In this document: positions 19,222 to 29,659 of the stretch, in pieces
Layout of the letters: each line of letters starts with the position of its first letter
How positions within the stretch are numbered: position 1 is the stretch's first letter
Assembly (NCBI RefSeq): GCF_007830235.1
Contig: NZ_VLKI01000006.1
Coordinates: forward strand, 36,672-100,671
Source of the DNA: Cytobacillus oceanisediminis
Lineage (GTDB): Bacteria; Bacillota; Bacilli; Bacillales; Cytobacillaceae
Direction of reading: 5' to 3'
DNA: 64,000 nt
Made by a program: the position numbers and the translations under genes
The notes under the pieces: generated by a model
Seen by the model: only the letters and a program-made list of their open reading frames with translations
Told to the model about the DNA's origin: nothing
The model's database searches: none

Positions 19222-20391
19222 ATGAGAAAATTGGTTCTTTCGATGCTGCTCATTTGCTCGTTCCCAAATACGATTGCAAGTGCCGATGAAATAACAGAAC
19301 CTGAAATTATAAGTGAAGCAGCAGTCCTTTCAGATTCGGAATCAGGGGCAATTTTATATAAAAAAAATGCAGAGGAAAAAATGTTTCCAGCCAGCTTAAC
19401 AAAGATTGCTACTGCTATTTATGCAATCGAGAACGGAGACCTAAGTGAAATCGTAACCATAAGCAAAGATGCGATGGAGGTTGATGGCACAAGGGTTTAC
19501 CTGGAGGAAGGGGAAGAGGTTCCCCTAAAAAAGCTGGTGCAAGGGATGCTGATAAACTCCGGTAATGATGCAGCATGGGCGATAGCCGAACACCTGGATC
19601 AAAATATGGATAACTATTCGGAAAATCTTAATAGCTATCTTAAAGAGAAGGTCCACTTAGAAAACACTCACTTTGTAAATCCCCATGGCCTGCATGATGA
19701 AAATCATTATACAACAGCAGCGGATCTTGCCAAATTAACAAACTATGCCCTAAAAAATGAAACCTTTAAAGAGATATTTGGAACAAAGGAATTAAAATGG
19801 TCAGGGAAGTCTTGGGAAACAACAATCTTTACCCATCACCAGATGCTTAAAGGGGAGGTTCCTTTTAAAGGTGTTACAGGCGGAAAAACAGGTTTTGTAA
19901 ATGAAGCAAAGCAAACGCTTGCAACAACCGCTGAAAATGAATCAATAAAACTTACAGCAATTGTATTAAAGGCAGATTTTAAGAGGGATATATACAAAGA
20001 TACAAAAAACCTATTTAACTTTGGCTTCCGGAATTACGAAACCTCAGCTCTCAGCAGCACTGAGGTTTTCCCAGCAGAGGGAAAAACCTTTACGACTGGT
20101 GGAAAAAATGTTCCGATTACCTTACCAAAAGGCTCATACAATGAGAATGTAACTTCAACAGGAAAGCTGATCATCGAGGATGATAACGGAAAGGTCATTC
20201 AAACTCTTCAGCTTGTTGAGGATAAAGAAGATGAAGTTGTATCAAGCCGGCTTCAACAGGAAGAGGAACCTAGAAAAGAAACAACCGGTTACTACGGGAA
20301 AATCGGTTTAACACTATTTTTGTTTGCTGTATTTATCCTTTTTTTAAGGAAAAATCTTAAAGCAAGAGCAAGAAGGAGAAGACGGGTGTAA
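19222..20391 (+). CDS. D-alanyl-D-alanine carboxypeptidase (low-molecular-weight PBP)
   Basis: A 389-residue S11-family serine peptidase that trims the terminal D-Ala of peptidoglycan. A signal peptide (about 1-22) is followed by the active-site motifs SLTK (58-61), SGN (113-115) and KTG (222-224). A C-terminal membrane segment (about 362-380) with an Arg/Lys-rich tail replaces the usual amphipathic anchor. Upstream ribosome-binding signal is weak (GGATG); TTG 19198 is an alternative start, but ATG 19222 gives a normal signal peptide. Confidence 0.9.
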   Translation: MRKLVLSMLLICSFPNTIASADEITEPEIISEAAVLSDSESGAILYKKNAEEKMFPASLTKIATAIYAIENGDLSEIVTISKDAMEVDGTRVYLEEGEEVPLKKLVQGMLINSGNDAAWAIAEHLDQNMDNYSENLNSYLKEKVHLENTHFVNPHGLHDENHYTTAADLAKLTNYALKNETFKEIFGTKELKWSGKSWETTIFTHHQMLKGEVPFKGVTGGKTGFVNEAKQTLATTAENESIKLTAIVLKADFKRDIYKDTKNLFNFGFRNYETSALSSTEVFPAEGKTFTTGGKNVPITLPKGSYNENVTSTGKLIIEDDNGKVIQTLQLVEDKEDEVVSSRLQQEEEPRKETTGYYGKIGLTLFLFAVFILFLRKNLKARARRRRRV

Positions 20392-20406
20392 TGCCCGTTT
20401 TTTTGA
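20382..20406 (+). terminator. Carboxypeptidase gene terminator
   Basis: Short stem ACGGG with CCCGT followed by seven T; the stop codon lies in the loop. Confidence 0.75.
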
Positions 20407-20440
20407 ATTTAATATCGTTGGGTGAGTATAGAGGCGGTTA

Positions 20441-20560
20441 AAAACTATAAGCAGAGAACGATTTTAAAAGCAGAGAATGTTGGTTATGTGCACAGAAAAA
20501 GTTTTATACGCAGAGAAAAACGTGGCAATGTGCCGATTAATGAAGAAATCAGAGGATGGC
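20441..20560. repeat. 20-nt imperfect tandem array (GCAGAGAA family)
   Basis: GCAGAGAA-type words begin at 20451, 20470, 20490 and 20510, spacing 19-20, with a decayed copy near 20532. The consensus TTATGYGCAGAGAAAAAGTT also fits, in reverse complement, the array at 53121-53222. Non-coding. Confidence 0.75.
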
Positions 20561-20565
20561 TTGCA

Positions 20566-20599
20566 TTAAAAAAGACTAAAGTAATTAACTTTAGTCTTT
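20566..20599 (-). terminator. ykuS terminator
   Basis: Stem AAAGACTAAAGT with ACTTTAGTCTTT, then T-run on the minus strand. Confidence 0.88.
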
Positions 20600-20608
20600 G
20601 ACCATACC

Positions 20609-20854
20609 TTATTGCATTCTTTGCTCAACCTGGCGGCATACTTCGTCTGCAGACAGGCCGCTTGCTTCAATTACTGGTGCTTTTGTAGAAGCATCCTGCA
20701 TGCCCATTACGTTCGAATCTACTCCGCTTACTACACAGCAAGAGCAATTCTCTGCATCATGGGCAGATTTCAAATCAACTACTTCATAACCTTTTTGGCG
20801 AAGCGCTTCGGATACATTTGTTAAGGATTGTTCAACCGCTACTCTTTTCGTCAT
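20609..20854 (-). CDS. ykuS: UPF0180 protein YkuS
   Basis: An 81-residue protein of the YkuS/UPF0180 family, the exact family length, with the conserved cysteine cluster AENCSCCVVSGVDSN. Function is unknown. The start at 20854 follows GGAGGAGGTG. It is divergent from the small gene at 20957, with about 100 bases between them that must hold both promoters. Confidence 0.88.
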   Translation of the reverse strand: MTKRVAVEQSLTNVSEALRQKGYEVVDLKSAHDAENCSCCVVSGVDSNVMGMQDASTKAPVIEASGLSADEVCRQVEQRMQ

Positions 20855-20956
20855 TCTTAACACCTCCTCCGTTGATAGATTGGCTTTTTTGCTCCATTTT
20901 TATTCCATGGATAAAAACACGCCAATCACGAAAAAGTAAGGAAGGAGGTGTTGAAA

Positions 20957-21094
20957 ATGGGTAAACGCAAAAAGGATCCTTCCAAGGCCGGTTTAAGCTC
21001 ACCGAACGTAGAAGGGCAAGGAACAACCAACATGGAAACAGGAAGCAGAACCGCTTCTTCTGCACGCCATAAAAATAAGAAACAGGATGTTTAA
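20957..21094 (+). CDS. Small basic protein, probable small acid-soluble spore protein
   Basis: A 45-residue protein, MGKRKKDPSKAGLSSPNVEG at the start, rich in Lys, Gly and Ser, with a basic C-terminus (ARHKNKK). Composition and size fit the minor SASP families of Bacillus, perhaps SspL-like, but the exact family is not certain. GGAGGTG precedes the ATG. It is divergent from ykuS and ends in a terminator shared with ykpA. Confidence 0.75.
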   Translation: MGKRKKDPSKAGLSSPNVEGQGTTNMETGSRTASSARHKNKKQDV

Positions 21095-21103
21095 AGCATA
21101 ATA

Positions 21104-21136
21104 AAAAGCAGGAAGGCTGCACCTCCTGCTTTTTTC
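21104..21136. terminator. Bidirectional terminator
   Basis: Stem AAAAGCAGGA with TCCTGCTTTT between the small spore-type gene and ykpA. Confidence 0.88.
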
Positions 21137-21139
21137 CAT

Positions 21140-22789
<1,650 letters not shown>

Positions 22790-22960
22790 TTAAAATTATA
22801 ACACTTCCAACGCTTAATCGCGAACTCTTCTTCATGCTATTTTTACATCTAACCCTAAAATGCAAAAATTTTCGATAAATAAAAGGATGTAGTTTGAAAA
22901 AATTGAATATATAAGAGAGTGAAATTTTGCCAAATCGTCAGGAAGGAAGTGTATCAATTC

Positions 22961-23410
22961 ATGGAATCTCTTTTAGTAGAGGAAATAAAGATAGAACCCT
23001 TCAGTTTTGAAATTGAACGGGGTAAAATCAAGGAATTTGTTATGGCGATAGGAGACCCGAATCCTATTTATTATGATGTAAAAACTGCAAGAAAGATGGG
23101 ATACCGGGATATCCCCGTTCCGCCTACATTTCCAACAGCGATTGAAATGTGGGGTGGATTGGATTTTGAAACCCTAATCGATCTTCTTGACCTGGACCCT
23201 CTTAAAGTGCTTCACGGCGGCCAGGAATACCGCTATATAGGCGAGTTATACGCCGGGGATACAGTAACTGCCTTTCCTAAATTAATTTCAGCATTTGAGA
23301 AAAGAAATTTACGTTTCTTTACTATAGGCATAACTTATAAAAACAGCAATGGAGAACTGGTTCTCTATTCAGAATCAACCATTATTGAAAGAGGAGGGTC
23401 CATTAAATGA
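22961..23410 (+). CDS. MaoC-type dehydratase, N-terminal-like subunit (FAS1-like)
   Basis: A 149-residue hot-dog fold protein of the MaoC N-terminal dehydratase type (GDPNPIYYDVKTARKMGYRD; VLHGGQEYRY). It overlaps the next gene by four bases (ATGA), and the two resemble paired subunits of an (R)-specific 3-hydroxyacyl dehydratase or hydratase. The substrate is unknown. AGGAAGGA lies rather far upstream of ATG 22961; an in-frame GTG at 22949 is an alternative. Confidence 0.82.
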   Translation: MESLLVEEIKIEPFSFEIERGKIKEFVMAIGDPNPIYYDVKTARKMGYRDIPVPPTFPTAIEMWGGLDFETLIDLLDLDPLKVLHGGQEYRYIGELYAGDTVTAFPKLISAFEKRNLRFFTIGITYKNSNGELVLYSESTIIERGGSIK

Positions 23411-23790
23411 CTGAATTAAAAGCACTCAAAAAACCGGAGATTACCCATACGCAGTTAGTCAGGTATGCGGGAGCATCTGGAGATTTTAATCCGATTCATA
23501 CAGTTGTCCCAGTCGGCGAAAAAGCGGGTTTGGGCGGAGTGATTGCCCATGGGATGCTTATTATGGGGATGGCAGGAGAAGCATTAGGCACTTGGTTTCC
23601 AAGAAAAGACTTAAGAATGTTCAAGGTTCGCTTTAGCAAAATGACCCGTCCCGGCGAAAAGCTGGCAATCGAAGGCAAAGTGACTAAAGAAATAGTGGAA
23701 GAAGGAGAGAAGAGACTAGCAGGAGAAGTGTTTGTTAAAAATGAAAAAGGAGAGTTGAAGTTATCAGGTAAGTTTCAAGTGAAAATTTAA
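23407..23790 (+). CDS. MaoC-like hydratase subunit
   Basis: A 127-residue MaoC hydratase. The motif RYAGASGDFNPIHT carries the catalytic Asp and His of (R)-hydratase 2 enzymes, followed by GGVIAHGMLIMG. Translationally coupled to the preceding subunit through the ATGA overlap. Likely works in acyl-CoA or acyl-ACP metabolism as a heterodimer. Confidence 0.87.
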   Translation: MTELKALKKPEITHTQLVRYAGASGDFNPIHTVVPVGEKAGLGGVIAHGMLIMGMAGEALGTWFPRKDLRMFKVRFSKMTRPGEKLAIEGKVTKEIVEEGEKRLAGEVFVKNEKGELKLSGKFQVKI

Positions 23791-23808
23791 AATTAAGGGC
23801 GGTTTTCA

Positions 23809-26177
23809 ATGGAGGGAAATGCTGGAGTCCAATTATGGCGAAAAATGGGATGGAAAAGATTTGCCCTATGGGCCGGTGCAATCATAATTGCTTTGTTGCT
23901 TTTTGTCTTTATCACTTTATAAGTTTATATATCCCGCTCACTACCCATGACAGAAGGCGTAACAGAAATTGGATCTATTTCTGCACAAGTTATGGTAAAC
24001 AGAGACAGCAACGGGATTCCGCACATCAATGCCTCTAATGAACGTGACTTATTTATTGCACAAGGATATATTCAGGCACAGGACAGGCTTTTTCAAATGG
24101 ATTTAAGCAGGCGGCAGGCATCAGGCAGATTGAGCGAGGTAATTGGTGATGCAACTGTAGAGAATGATAAATATTTTCGAACGCTTGGATTGAGAAGGGC
24201 AGCGGATGCTTCTTATCAATCATACTCACCAGAAGCAAAAGAGGTTCTTGGCTGGTTTGCGGAAAGCGTTAATATTTACATTAAAGAGCTAAAAGAAAAT
24301 GGAAAGTGGCCGGTCGAATTTAAAATACTAGGCTATCAGCCTGAGGAATGGACACCTGTTGACTCTTTAACTATAGGAAAATATATGGCATATGATCTTG
24401 GCGGACATTGGGAGAGCCAGGCTTTCCGTTATTATCTGCTCCAAAACTTCCCGGAAGAAAAAGCTTACGACTTATTCCCCTCGTATCCGGAAGAAGCTCC
24501 CTACATAATAGCTAAAAGTAACTTGGATATAGAAAAAAGTTTTGCATCTGTTACAACACCACCTGAATTTAACGGCAGCAATAACTGGGTTGTCGCCGGC
24601 AACAAAACAGCCTCCGGGAAATCAATCCTGGCTGATGATCCACATTTATCTCTCGGCACACCATCTATTTGGTATCAAATGCACCTGGAATCCCCGGAAA
24701 TGAATGTCAGCGGTGTGATTTTTGCCGGCATTCCCGGCATTATCCTCGGACACAACGAACTTATTGCATGGGGAGTAACCAATGCCGGACCAGATGTTCA
24801 GGACTTAATATAGAAAAGAGGAATCCTGACAATAAATATGAGTTTCTATTTAATGAAAAATGGGAAAAGGCAGAAGTAATTGAAGAACCAATAAAAGTAA
24901 AAGGCAAAGGAATCATTAATTATGAAGTGACAGTTACACGCCATGGACCCGTTGTATCAGAGTTTGCTGCAGACAGCGGCGAGGGAACCGTACTTTCTCT
25001 GCAATGGACAGCCCTCGAACCATCAAAAGAACTCGAAGCTATCCTAAAGATGAATAAGGCAGCAGACTGGGATCAATTTGAACAGGCGTTGGAACTATTT
25101 CATACTCCTGCCCAAAATTTTGTATTCGCTTCGCCTGATGGAACAATTGCTTACAAAGCCAACGGAAAAATACCCTTTAGAAAAAAAGGGAACGGTCTTT
25201 TGCCAGTCCCTGGCTGGACAGATGAATACGGCTGGAAAGATTATATTCCTTATGAAGAGCTGCCAAGGATAGTGAATCCAAAGGATGCGTTTATCTCCAC
25301 TGCCAACAACAAGGTAATCGGCGATAACTATCCTTACCACATCAGCCATGATTGGGCACAGCCATACAGACAGATGCGCATTCAAGAATTTCTGAAAACA
25401 AATGAAAAACTGACTCCAGACGATATGATGTCTCTGCAAATGGATCAAAAGAATTTGCAGGCACAGGAGTTTAATCCGATCTTTCTGTCAGTACTGGACA
25501 AACCTACAGCTGTTCAGGAAAAAGAAGCCATTGATCTTTTAAAAAATTGGAATTTCATCGATCATAAAGATGAAGCTGCGCCTTTGATTTTTAACCTATG
25601 GATGAAAAATTTATATGATGTACTTTTTGAAGGCCAAATTCCATCTGAGATGAGGAAGCTTTTTAAAGGGCAGAAGCAGGCTGTGGACGAAATGATGAGA
25701 AGAGCTGCAGAAGGCACAGAAAGCGAATGGATAGCAGAGAAGGGAGGACTTGAGGAAGTTCTTCATAAGTCCTTATTTTTATCAGTAAAAGAAGCTGAAG
25801 CTCTTCAAGGGAAAAACATGTCAAACTGGAAGTGGGGAGACTATCATCAGCTCGCATTTTCCCACCCTCTATCAAGTGTAGAACCACTGAATTATTTGTT
25901 TAACAGGAAAGGCAGGATTCCCGTAGGAGGCAGTTCTGTAACCGTACAGGCTGCAGCCAATAAAGATGATGGCACTGTAAACCATGGGGGATCCTGGAGA
26001 TTTGTGATTGATACTTCTAACATGCATACAGCATTCCACTTAGTGGGGCCGGGCCAATCAGGACACCCGCTAAGCCGCTGGTACCATGACCAATTGAATG
26101 ACTGGGCGGAGGGAAACTATCATCAGACTAGACTCGATGAACAGAGCAGCAAAAATCAGCTCGTTTTAAAGCCATAA
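23809..26177 (+). pseudogene. Penicillin acylase family protein, broken
   Basis: An Ntn-hydrolase of the penicillin/acyl-homoserine-lactone acylase family that would be about 789 residues. The reading frame from ATG 23809 (MEGNAGVQLWRKMGWKR, then a membrane segment) stops at TAA 23920-23922 in codon 38, and re-opens in the same frame. A one-base deletion near 24807 then shifts the frame, and the rest continues to 26177. Domain parts are otherwise intact, including the nucleophilic Ser of GSNNWVVAG that would start the beta chain after self-cleavage. Two independent lesions make real decay more likely than a single sequencing error. Confidence 0.85.
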
Positions 26178-26301
26178 GACGCACCCATTAAGGCTCATAC
26201 AAAGTCGAAAAATAGTTATAAAATGTTCCTATTTGTTCATAGTTTTTTCATAAATTTCATGTACAATATAACCATACAGGCAGGAAAAAGGAGTTTTTTT
26301 A

Positions 26302-26436
26302 ATGGCTAAAAAGCAGCTCGTTGATTTAGTTAACCGATTAAAGCAATCCGGTATTAAAGTAAGCTTTTCCAAGCCAAGATCAAAAACTTTAATACTCATC
26401 AACCAAAACAAAAATTTATCTTCTTCCACGAATTAG
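26302..26436 (+). CDS. Small basic protein of unknown function
   Basis: A 44-residue protein beginning MAKKQLVDLVNRLKQSGIKV. AAAAGGAG precedes the ATG, TACAAT at 26262-26267 may be its -10 element, and a strong terminator follows within 10 bases of the stop. The tidy unit supports a real gene. No family recognised. Confidence 0.65.
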   Translation: MAKKQLVDLVNRLKQSGIKVSFSKPRSKTLILINQNKNLSSSTN

Positions 26437-26441
26437 GTAAA

Positions 26442-26474
26442 AAAAATGGCGGATCATGCATCCGCCATTTTTTA
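26442..26474. terminator. Terminator, possibly bidirectional
   Basis: Stem AATGGCGGATG with CATCCGCCATT, T-runs on both sides; lies between the small gene and the SCO1 gene. Confidence 0.88.
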
Positions 26475-26515
26475 ATTCATAGATATTAATAAAGTTATAA
26501 CTCCAATATACGAAC

Positions 26516-27115
26516 TTAAATTTCCTTCATAATTTTCTTAAAAACATCATTTTTATCAAACTCTTCGCCCATGGGGAATTTCTTTATAAATTTATTATTC
26601 TCATCCAATAAATAAACAAAAGTGCTGTGAACATAAAATCCATCGCCAGGATCGCGGTACTGGAATTGGAACGTGTTAGCCAGCTCCTGGATTTCATATT
26701 GATCCTGCTTTAAGTTATCCGGATCTGCTGTGAGCAAAATCCAATTACCGTCATTTTCAATGTCAAAAGTATTCATATATTTTCTGAGTACCTCTGTTGT
26801 ATCCCTGTAGGGGTCAATGGTCACCGTCACAAATTGTACTTTATCCCCATATGCGCCTTCTTCTTCAAGGTCCTTTTTGAGCATATTCATTCTTTGTGTT
26901 GTTGTAGGGCAGATATCCGGGCAATGCGTATAAATAAATTCGACGAGCTTCAGTTTTTTTTCAGACTCAGCAAAATCATATACCTCGTCATTAGCAGTTA
27001 CTAGTGTAATATTATCCGGAATCTTTGCGGTCATGTCACGTATGATAAAGAAAGAAATGCCGGCAGCAATGCCTATGATTACAATGAGCGTGCTTATAAT
27101 ATAAACCTTTTTCAT
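26516..27115 (-). CDS. SCO1/SenC copper chaperone
   Basis: A 199-residue membrane-anchored thioredoxin-fold protein. A membrane segment at about 5-25 is followed by the copper motif THCPDICP (Cys65, Cys69) and the distal His163 in YVHSTF. SCO proteins deliver copper to the CuA site of cytochrome oxidase or act as thiol reductants (YpmQ in B. subtilis). GGGAGGG precedes the start at 27115. Confidence 0.92.
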   Translation of the reverse strand: MKKVYIISTLIVIIGIAAGISFFIIRDMTAKIPDNITLVTANDEVYDFAESEKKLKLVEFIYTHCPDICPTTTQRMNMLKKDLEEEGAYGDKVQFVTVTIDPYRDTTEVLRKYMNTFDIENDGNWILLTADPDNLKQDQYEIQELANTFQFQYRDPGDGFYVHSTFVYLLDENNKFIKKFPMGEEFDKNDVFKKIMKEI

Positions 27116-27231
27116 TATTTTCCCTCCCAATATAAAGATAAATAATATCGCATGAAAATCCTATGGATAATATGTGAACATATTTAAATAGGGGGAAAAT
27201 CTTATAAAAAAGGGTGACCCTTTTGACTTGT

Positions 27232-27424
27232 GTGTTGATTTCCGTTGCAGGCACTCAGCGAACAGCGGGCGGTCCGGGAGCCTCCTGGACGTATCTGTCG
27301 CCTGCGGGGTCTCCCTTTGACACGCTCCTCCCACTGGACGTTGATTAAGCATCCCCGAATAAACACACGAAGGAAATGCGAATGCATTTTCGAGGATCTC
27401 GCGCCTTCCACTACAATCAACACC
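27232..27424. repeat. Dispersed GTTGATT element, full-length copy
   Basis: Begins GTGTTGATTTCCG and ends in AATCAACACC, so the termini are inverted repeats. Interior blocks match the reverse complement of the copy at 4447-4611. The element lies in the 490-base gap between the SCO1 and aldehyde dehydrogenase genes; nothing else is seen there except the dehydrogenase terminator. Confidence 0.75.
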
Positions 27425-27560
27425 GTGCTAAAAAGATAATTTGTATGATCACAGGGGATTTATAATGTATTAAAAATGTTTACACTAAAAACAGTAGGTC
27501 TCATTTTTATATTCAAGCAATAAAAGAACTTTTACACAGTAAATAGAATGGAAGGGATTG

Positions 27561-27592
27561 AAAAAAGGAACCCCGCAAGGTTCCTTTTCTGT
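27561..27592 (-). terminator. Aldehyde dehydrogenase terminator
   Basis: Stem AAAAAGGAACC with GGTTCCTTTT, then T on the minus strand. Confidence 0.88.
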
Positions 27593-27607
27593 ATTATATA
27601 ATCGAAT

Positions 27608-29092
27608 TTACTTCATTGAAATCCAAACACTCTTCACTTCTGTATAGTTGTCAAGAGCATATGATCCCATTTCACGGCCGATGCCGGACTGCTTATATCC
27701 GCCGAATGGAGAAGCTGCATCAAACGCATTGTAGCAGTTCACCCAAACTGTTCCGGCACGCAGCTTATTGGCTACATAGTGGGCATTTGCAACATCGCGA
27801 GTCCAAACGCCAGCTGCCAATCCATACTCACTATTATTTGCACGATTTATTAATTCATCTAAATCGTCATATGGCATTGCAGAGATGACCGGTCCAAAGA
27901 TTTCTTCCTTGGCGATTGTCATTTCATCGCGAACATCTGCAAAGATGGTAGGGGAGACGAAGTAACCTTGCTCTTGTGGCTTGTCACCGCCTGCTACAAG
28001 CTGTGCACCTTCGCTTAGGCCCTTTTCAATATAGCCTAGGACACGATTTTGCTGCTCTGCAGAAACGAGCGGGCCAATTTCTGTGTCAGCATGAATTCCG
28101 GCACCCTGTTTAATCTTTTTCGCATGTGAAGCCATGTCAGCTACAACATTATCAAACTGCTTTTTCTGAATGAACACGCGCGAACCTGCACAGCAAACCT
28201 GGCCCTGATTGAACATAACCCCGTTTAGCGCACCCGGAATTGCTTTAGTTAAATCAGCATCAGGCAGGATGATGTTCGGTGACTTGCCGCCAAGCTCAAG
28301 CGTAACGCGCTTTAATGTCTTGGAAGCATTGGACATGATCAGTTTTCCAACTTCAGTAGAACCTGTGAAAGCAATCTTATCTACTAAAGGATGGTCTACA
28401 AGCGGCTGGCCAGCTGTTTCGCCAAAGCCAGGAACGATATTTACAACCCCTGGAGGGAAGCCTGCTTCTTCCATTAATTCTGCAAGGTATAATGCAGATA
28501 AAGGTGTCTGCTCTGCTGGTTTTAGTACCACTGTACATCCAGTTGCAAGGGCAGCTCCAAGTTTCCACATCGCCATAAGAAGAGGGAAGTTCCAAGGGAT
28601 AATTTGTCCCACTACACCAACAGCTTCATGGCGAGTATAGTTGAAGAAAGGTCCGTTAACAGGAATTGTTTGGCCGACAATTTTCGTAGACCAGCCAGCA
28701 TAATAGCGCATATGCTCGATAGCAAGAGGTATATCTGCATTAGTTGTTTCGCGGATAGGCTTACCGTTATCCAAAGTTTCAAGTTGCGCCAATTCTTCAC
28801 TGTTTTCTTCCATTAAATCAGCAAGCTTATACATCAGGCGGCTGCGCTTAGAAGCGCTCATTTTTGACCATTTGCCTTCATCAAAAGCTTTGCGTGCAGC
28901 CTTAACAGCCAAATCTATATCTTCTGCACCGGCTTCATAAACAGCAGCAAGTACTTCACCTGTTGCCGGATTATACGTATCGAAAGTTTTTTGTGATTTG
29001 CTTTCTACAAATTCACCATTGATATATAACTTTTTCTTTCCGCTTAAAAACTTTTCTACCTTTGCTTTTAAACCTACAGTTAGTTGACTCAT
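27608..29092 (-). CDS. Aldehyde dehydrogenase (NAD-dependent)
   Basis: A 494-residue enzyme close in length and sequence to B. subtilis DhaS. The general-base Glu lies in [10 protein letters not shown], the nucleophile Cys in [11 protein letters not shown], and the NAD-binding glycine motif in FTGSTEVG. The substrate is not defined by sequence. AAGGAGG precedes the start. A cre-like site at 29156-29169 suggests CcpA control. Confidence 0.92.
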   Translation of the reverse strand: MSQLTVGLKAKVEKFLSGKKKLYINGEFVESKSQKTFDTYNPATGEVLAAVYEAGAEDIDLAVKAARKAFDEGKWSKMSASKRSRLMYKLADLMEENSEELAQLETLDNGKPIRETTNADIPLAIEHMRYYAGWSTKIVGQTIPVNGPFFNYTRHEAVGVVGQIIPWNFPLLMAMWKLGAALATGCTVVLKPAEQTPLSALYLAELMEEAGFPPGVVNIVPGFGETAGQPLVDHPLVDKIAFTGSTEVGKLIMSNASKTLKRVTLELGGKSPNIILPDADLTKAIPGALNGVMFNQGQVCCAGSRVFIQKKQFDNVVADMASHAKKIKQGAGIHADTEIGPLVSAEQQNRVLGYIEKGLSEGAQLVAGGDKPQEQGYFVSPTIFADVRDEMTIAKEEIFGPVISAMPYDDLDELINRANNSEYGLAAGVWTRDVANAHYVANKLRAGTVWVNCYNAFDAASPFGGYKQSGIGREMGSYALDNYTEVKSVWISMK

Positions 29093-29155
29093 ATAATTCC
29101 TCCTTAAAATAGTATTTTATGTATTTCTTGATGTTAAAATTTAGAAGAACACTTA

Positions 29156-29169
29156 TGGTAACGTTTACA
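29156..29169. promoter_or_regulatory. cre-like CcpA site upstream of aldehyde dehydrogenase
   Basis: On the minus strand TGTAAACGTTACCA fits TGNAANCGNTNNCA. It is 64 bases before the start codon. Confidence 0.55.
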
Positions 29170-29273
29170 TAGGTATGTTAACACTATTAAAACTATAAAA
29201 TCAACTCTGAATTAAAATAATTTTCTGATAATATTCGACATTTTTTGAACGTCCCTTGAATATCAAAAATAGT

Positions 29274-29302
29274 TTGACAAATATTAATGGACTGAATATG
29301 AT
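29274..29302 (+). promoter_or_regulatory. Strong promoter of the MutS2-like gene leader
   Basis: TTGACA (29274-29279), a 17-base spacer and TATGAT (29297-29302). Predicted start near 29309, giving a leader of about 350 nt. Confidence 0.85.
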
Positions 29303-29347
29303 AATAAGGAAAAGAAATTCGTGCCATTTGGCAGAGGAGAATGTTAT

Positions 29348-29371
29348 ATGTTAGGTGTCGTTCTTAACTAA
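29348..29371 (+). CDS. Leader peptide MLGVVLN
   Basis: ATG TTA GGT GTC GTT CTT AAC TAA, preceded by AGAGGAGA (29333-29340) at normal spacing. The sequence of the peptide is short and hydrophobic, as in several stall-inducing leader peptides. An overlapping ATG at 29341 in another frame directly abuts the ribosome site and is less likely. It is judged real because its end overlaps the regulatory helix. Confidence 0.65.
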   Translation: MLGVVLN

Positions 29372-29507
29372 TCCGTTAATTTTATACGGTCATTCCAAGG
29401 CAATACGAGCAAATAATTGCTCGGCTTATGGTTTATTTAAGCATGCCTTCAGAATGAAAGTTAAGAACAATATCACTGCATAGCGTGGCAATATATTTTG
29501 GCATAGC

Positions 29508-29538
29508 AGCTGTGTTCTTTTACACAGCTTTTTATTTT
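29508..29538 (+). terminator. Attenuator terminator 1
   Basis: Stem AGCTGTGT with ACACAGCT, then TTTTATTTT; lies inside the leader, 120 bases before the start codon. Confidence 0.85.
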
Positions 29539-29582
29539 GTCTAAATATATATGTCCTATTGAGAGAGAATTCTCTGTCTAAC

Positions 29583-29619
29583 AGACCGTGATGAACATTG
29601 TTCATTGCGGTCTTTTTTT
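29583..29619 (+). terminator. Attenuator terminator 2
   Basis: Stem AGACCGTGATGAAC with GTTCATTGCGGTCT (two wobble or mismatch positions), then seven T. A second stop signal directly before the coding region. Confidence 0.85.
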
Positions 29620-29659
29620 GTATAGCCAATTTAATACGGAGATTTAGGAGGAAAAAACA

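Larger units (their letters stand above)
29309..29659 (+). promoter_or_regulatory. Leader-peptide attenuator of the MutS2-like gene
   Basis: The leader has all the parts of ribosome-mediated attenuation. A seven-codon uORF (29348-29371) has its last codons inside the left arm of a nine-pair helix, GTTCTTAAC (29360-29368) with GTTAAGAAC (29460-29468). Between the arms lie nested stems: CATTC/GAATG, AAGGC/GCCTT and GAGCAA/TTGCTC. The right arm can instead pair, through AAGAACA (29463-29469), with TGTTCTT (29513-29519), which would disrupt the terminator at 29508-29538. A ribosome stalled on the uORF would therefore favour read-through. No known riboswitch class was recognised. Confidence 0.75.

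Noticed and set aside
24800..24812. Programmed frameshift in the acylase
   Set aside because: There is no slippery heptamer or stimulatory structure, and the gene carries another stop at codon 38.
29309..29659. T-box, SAM, purine or other known riboswitch before the MutS2-like gene
   Set aside because: None of the conserved core sequences could be found; a uORF-based attenuator explains the parts better.
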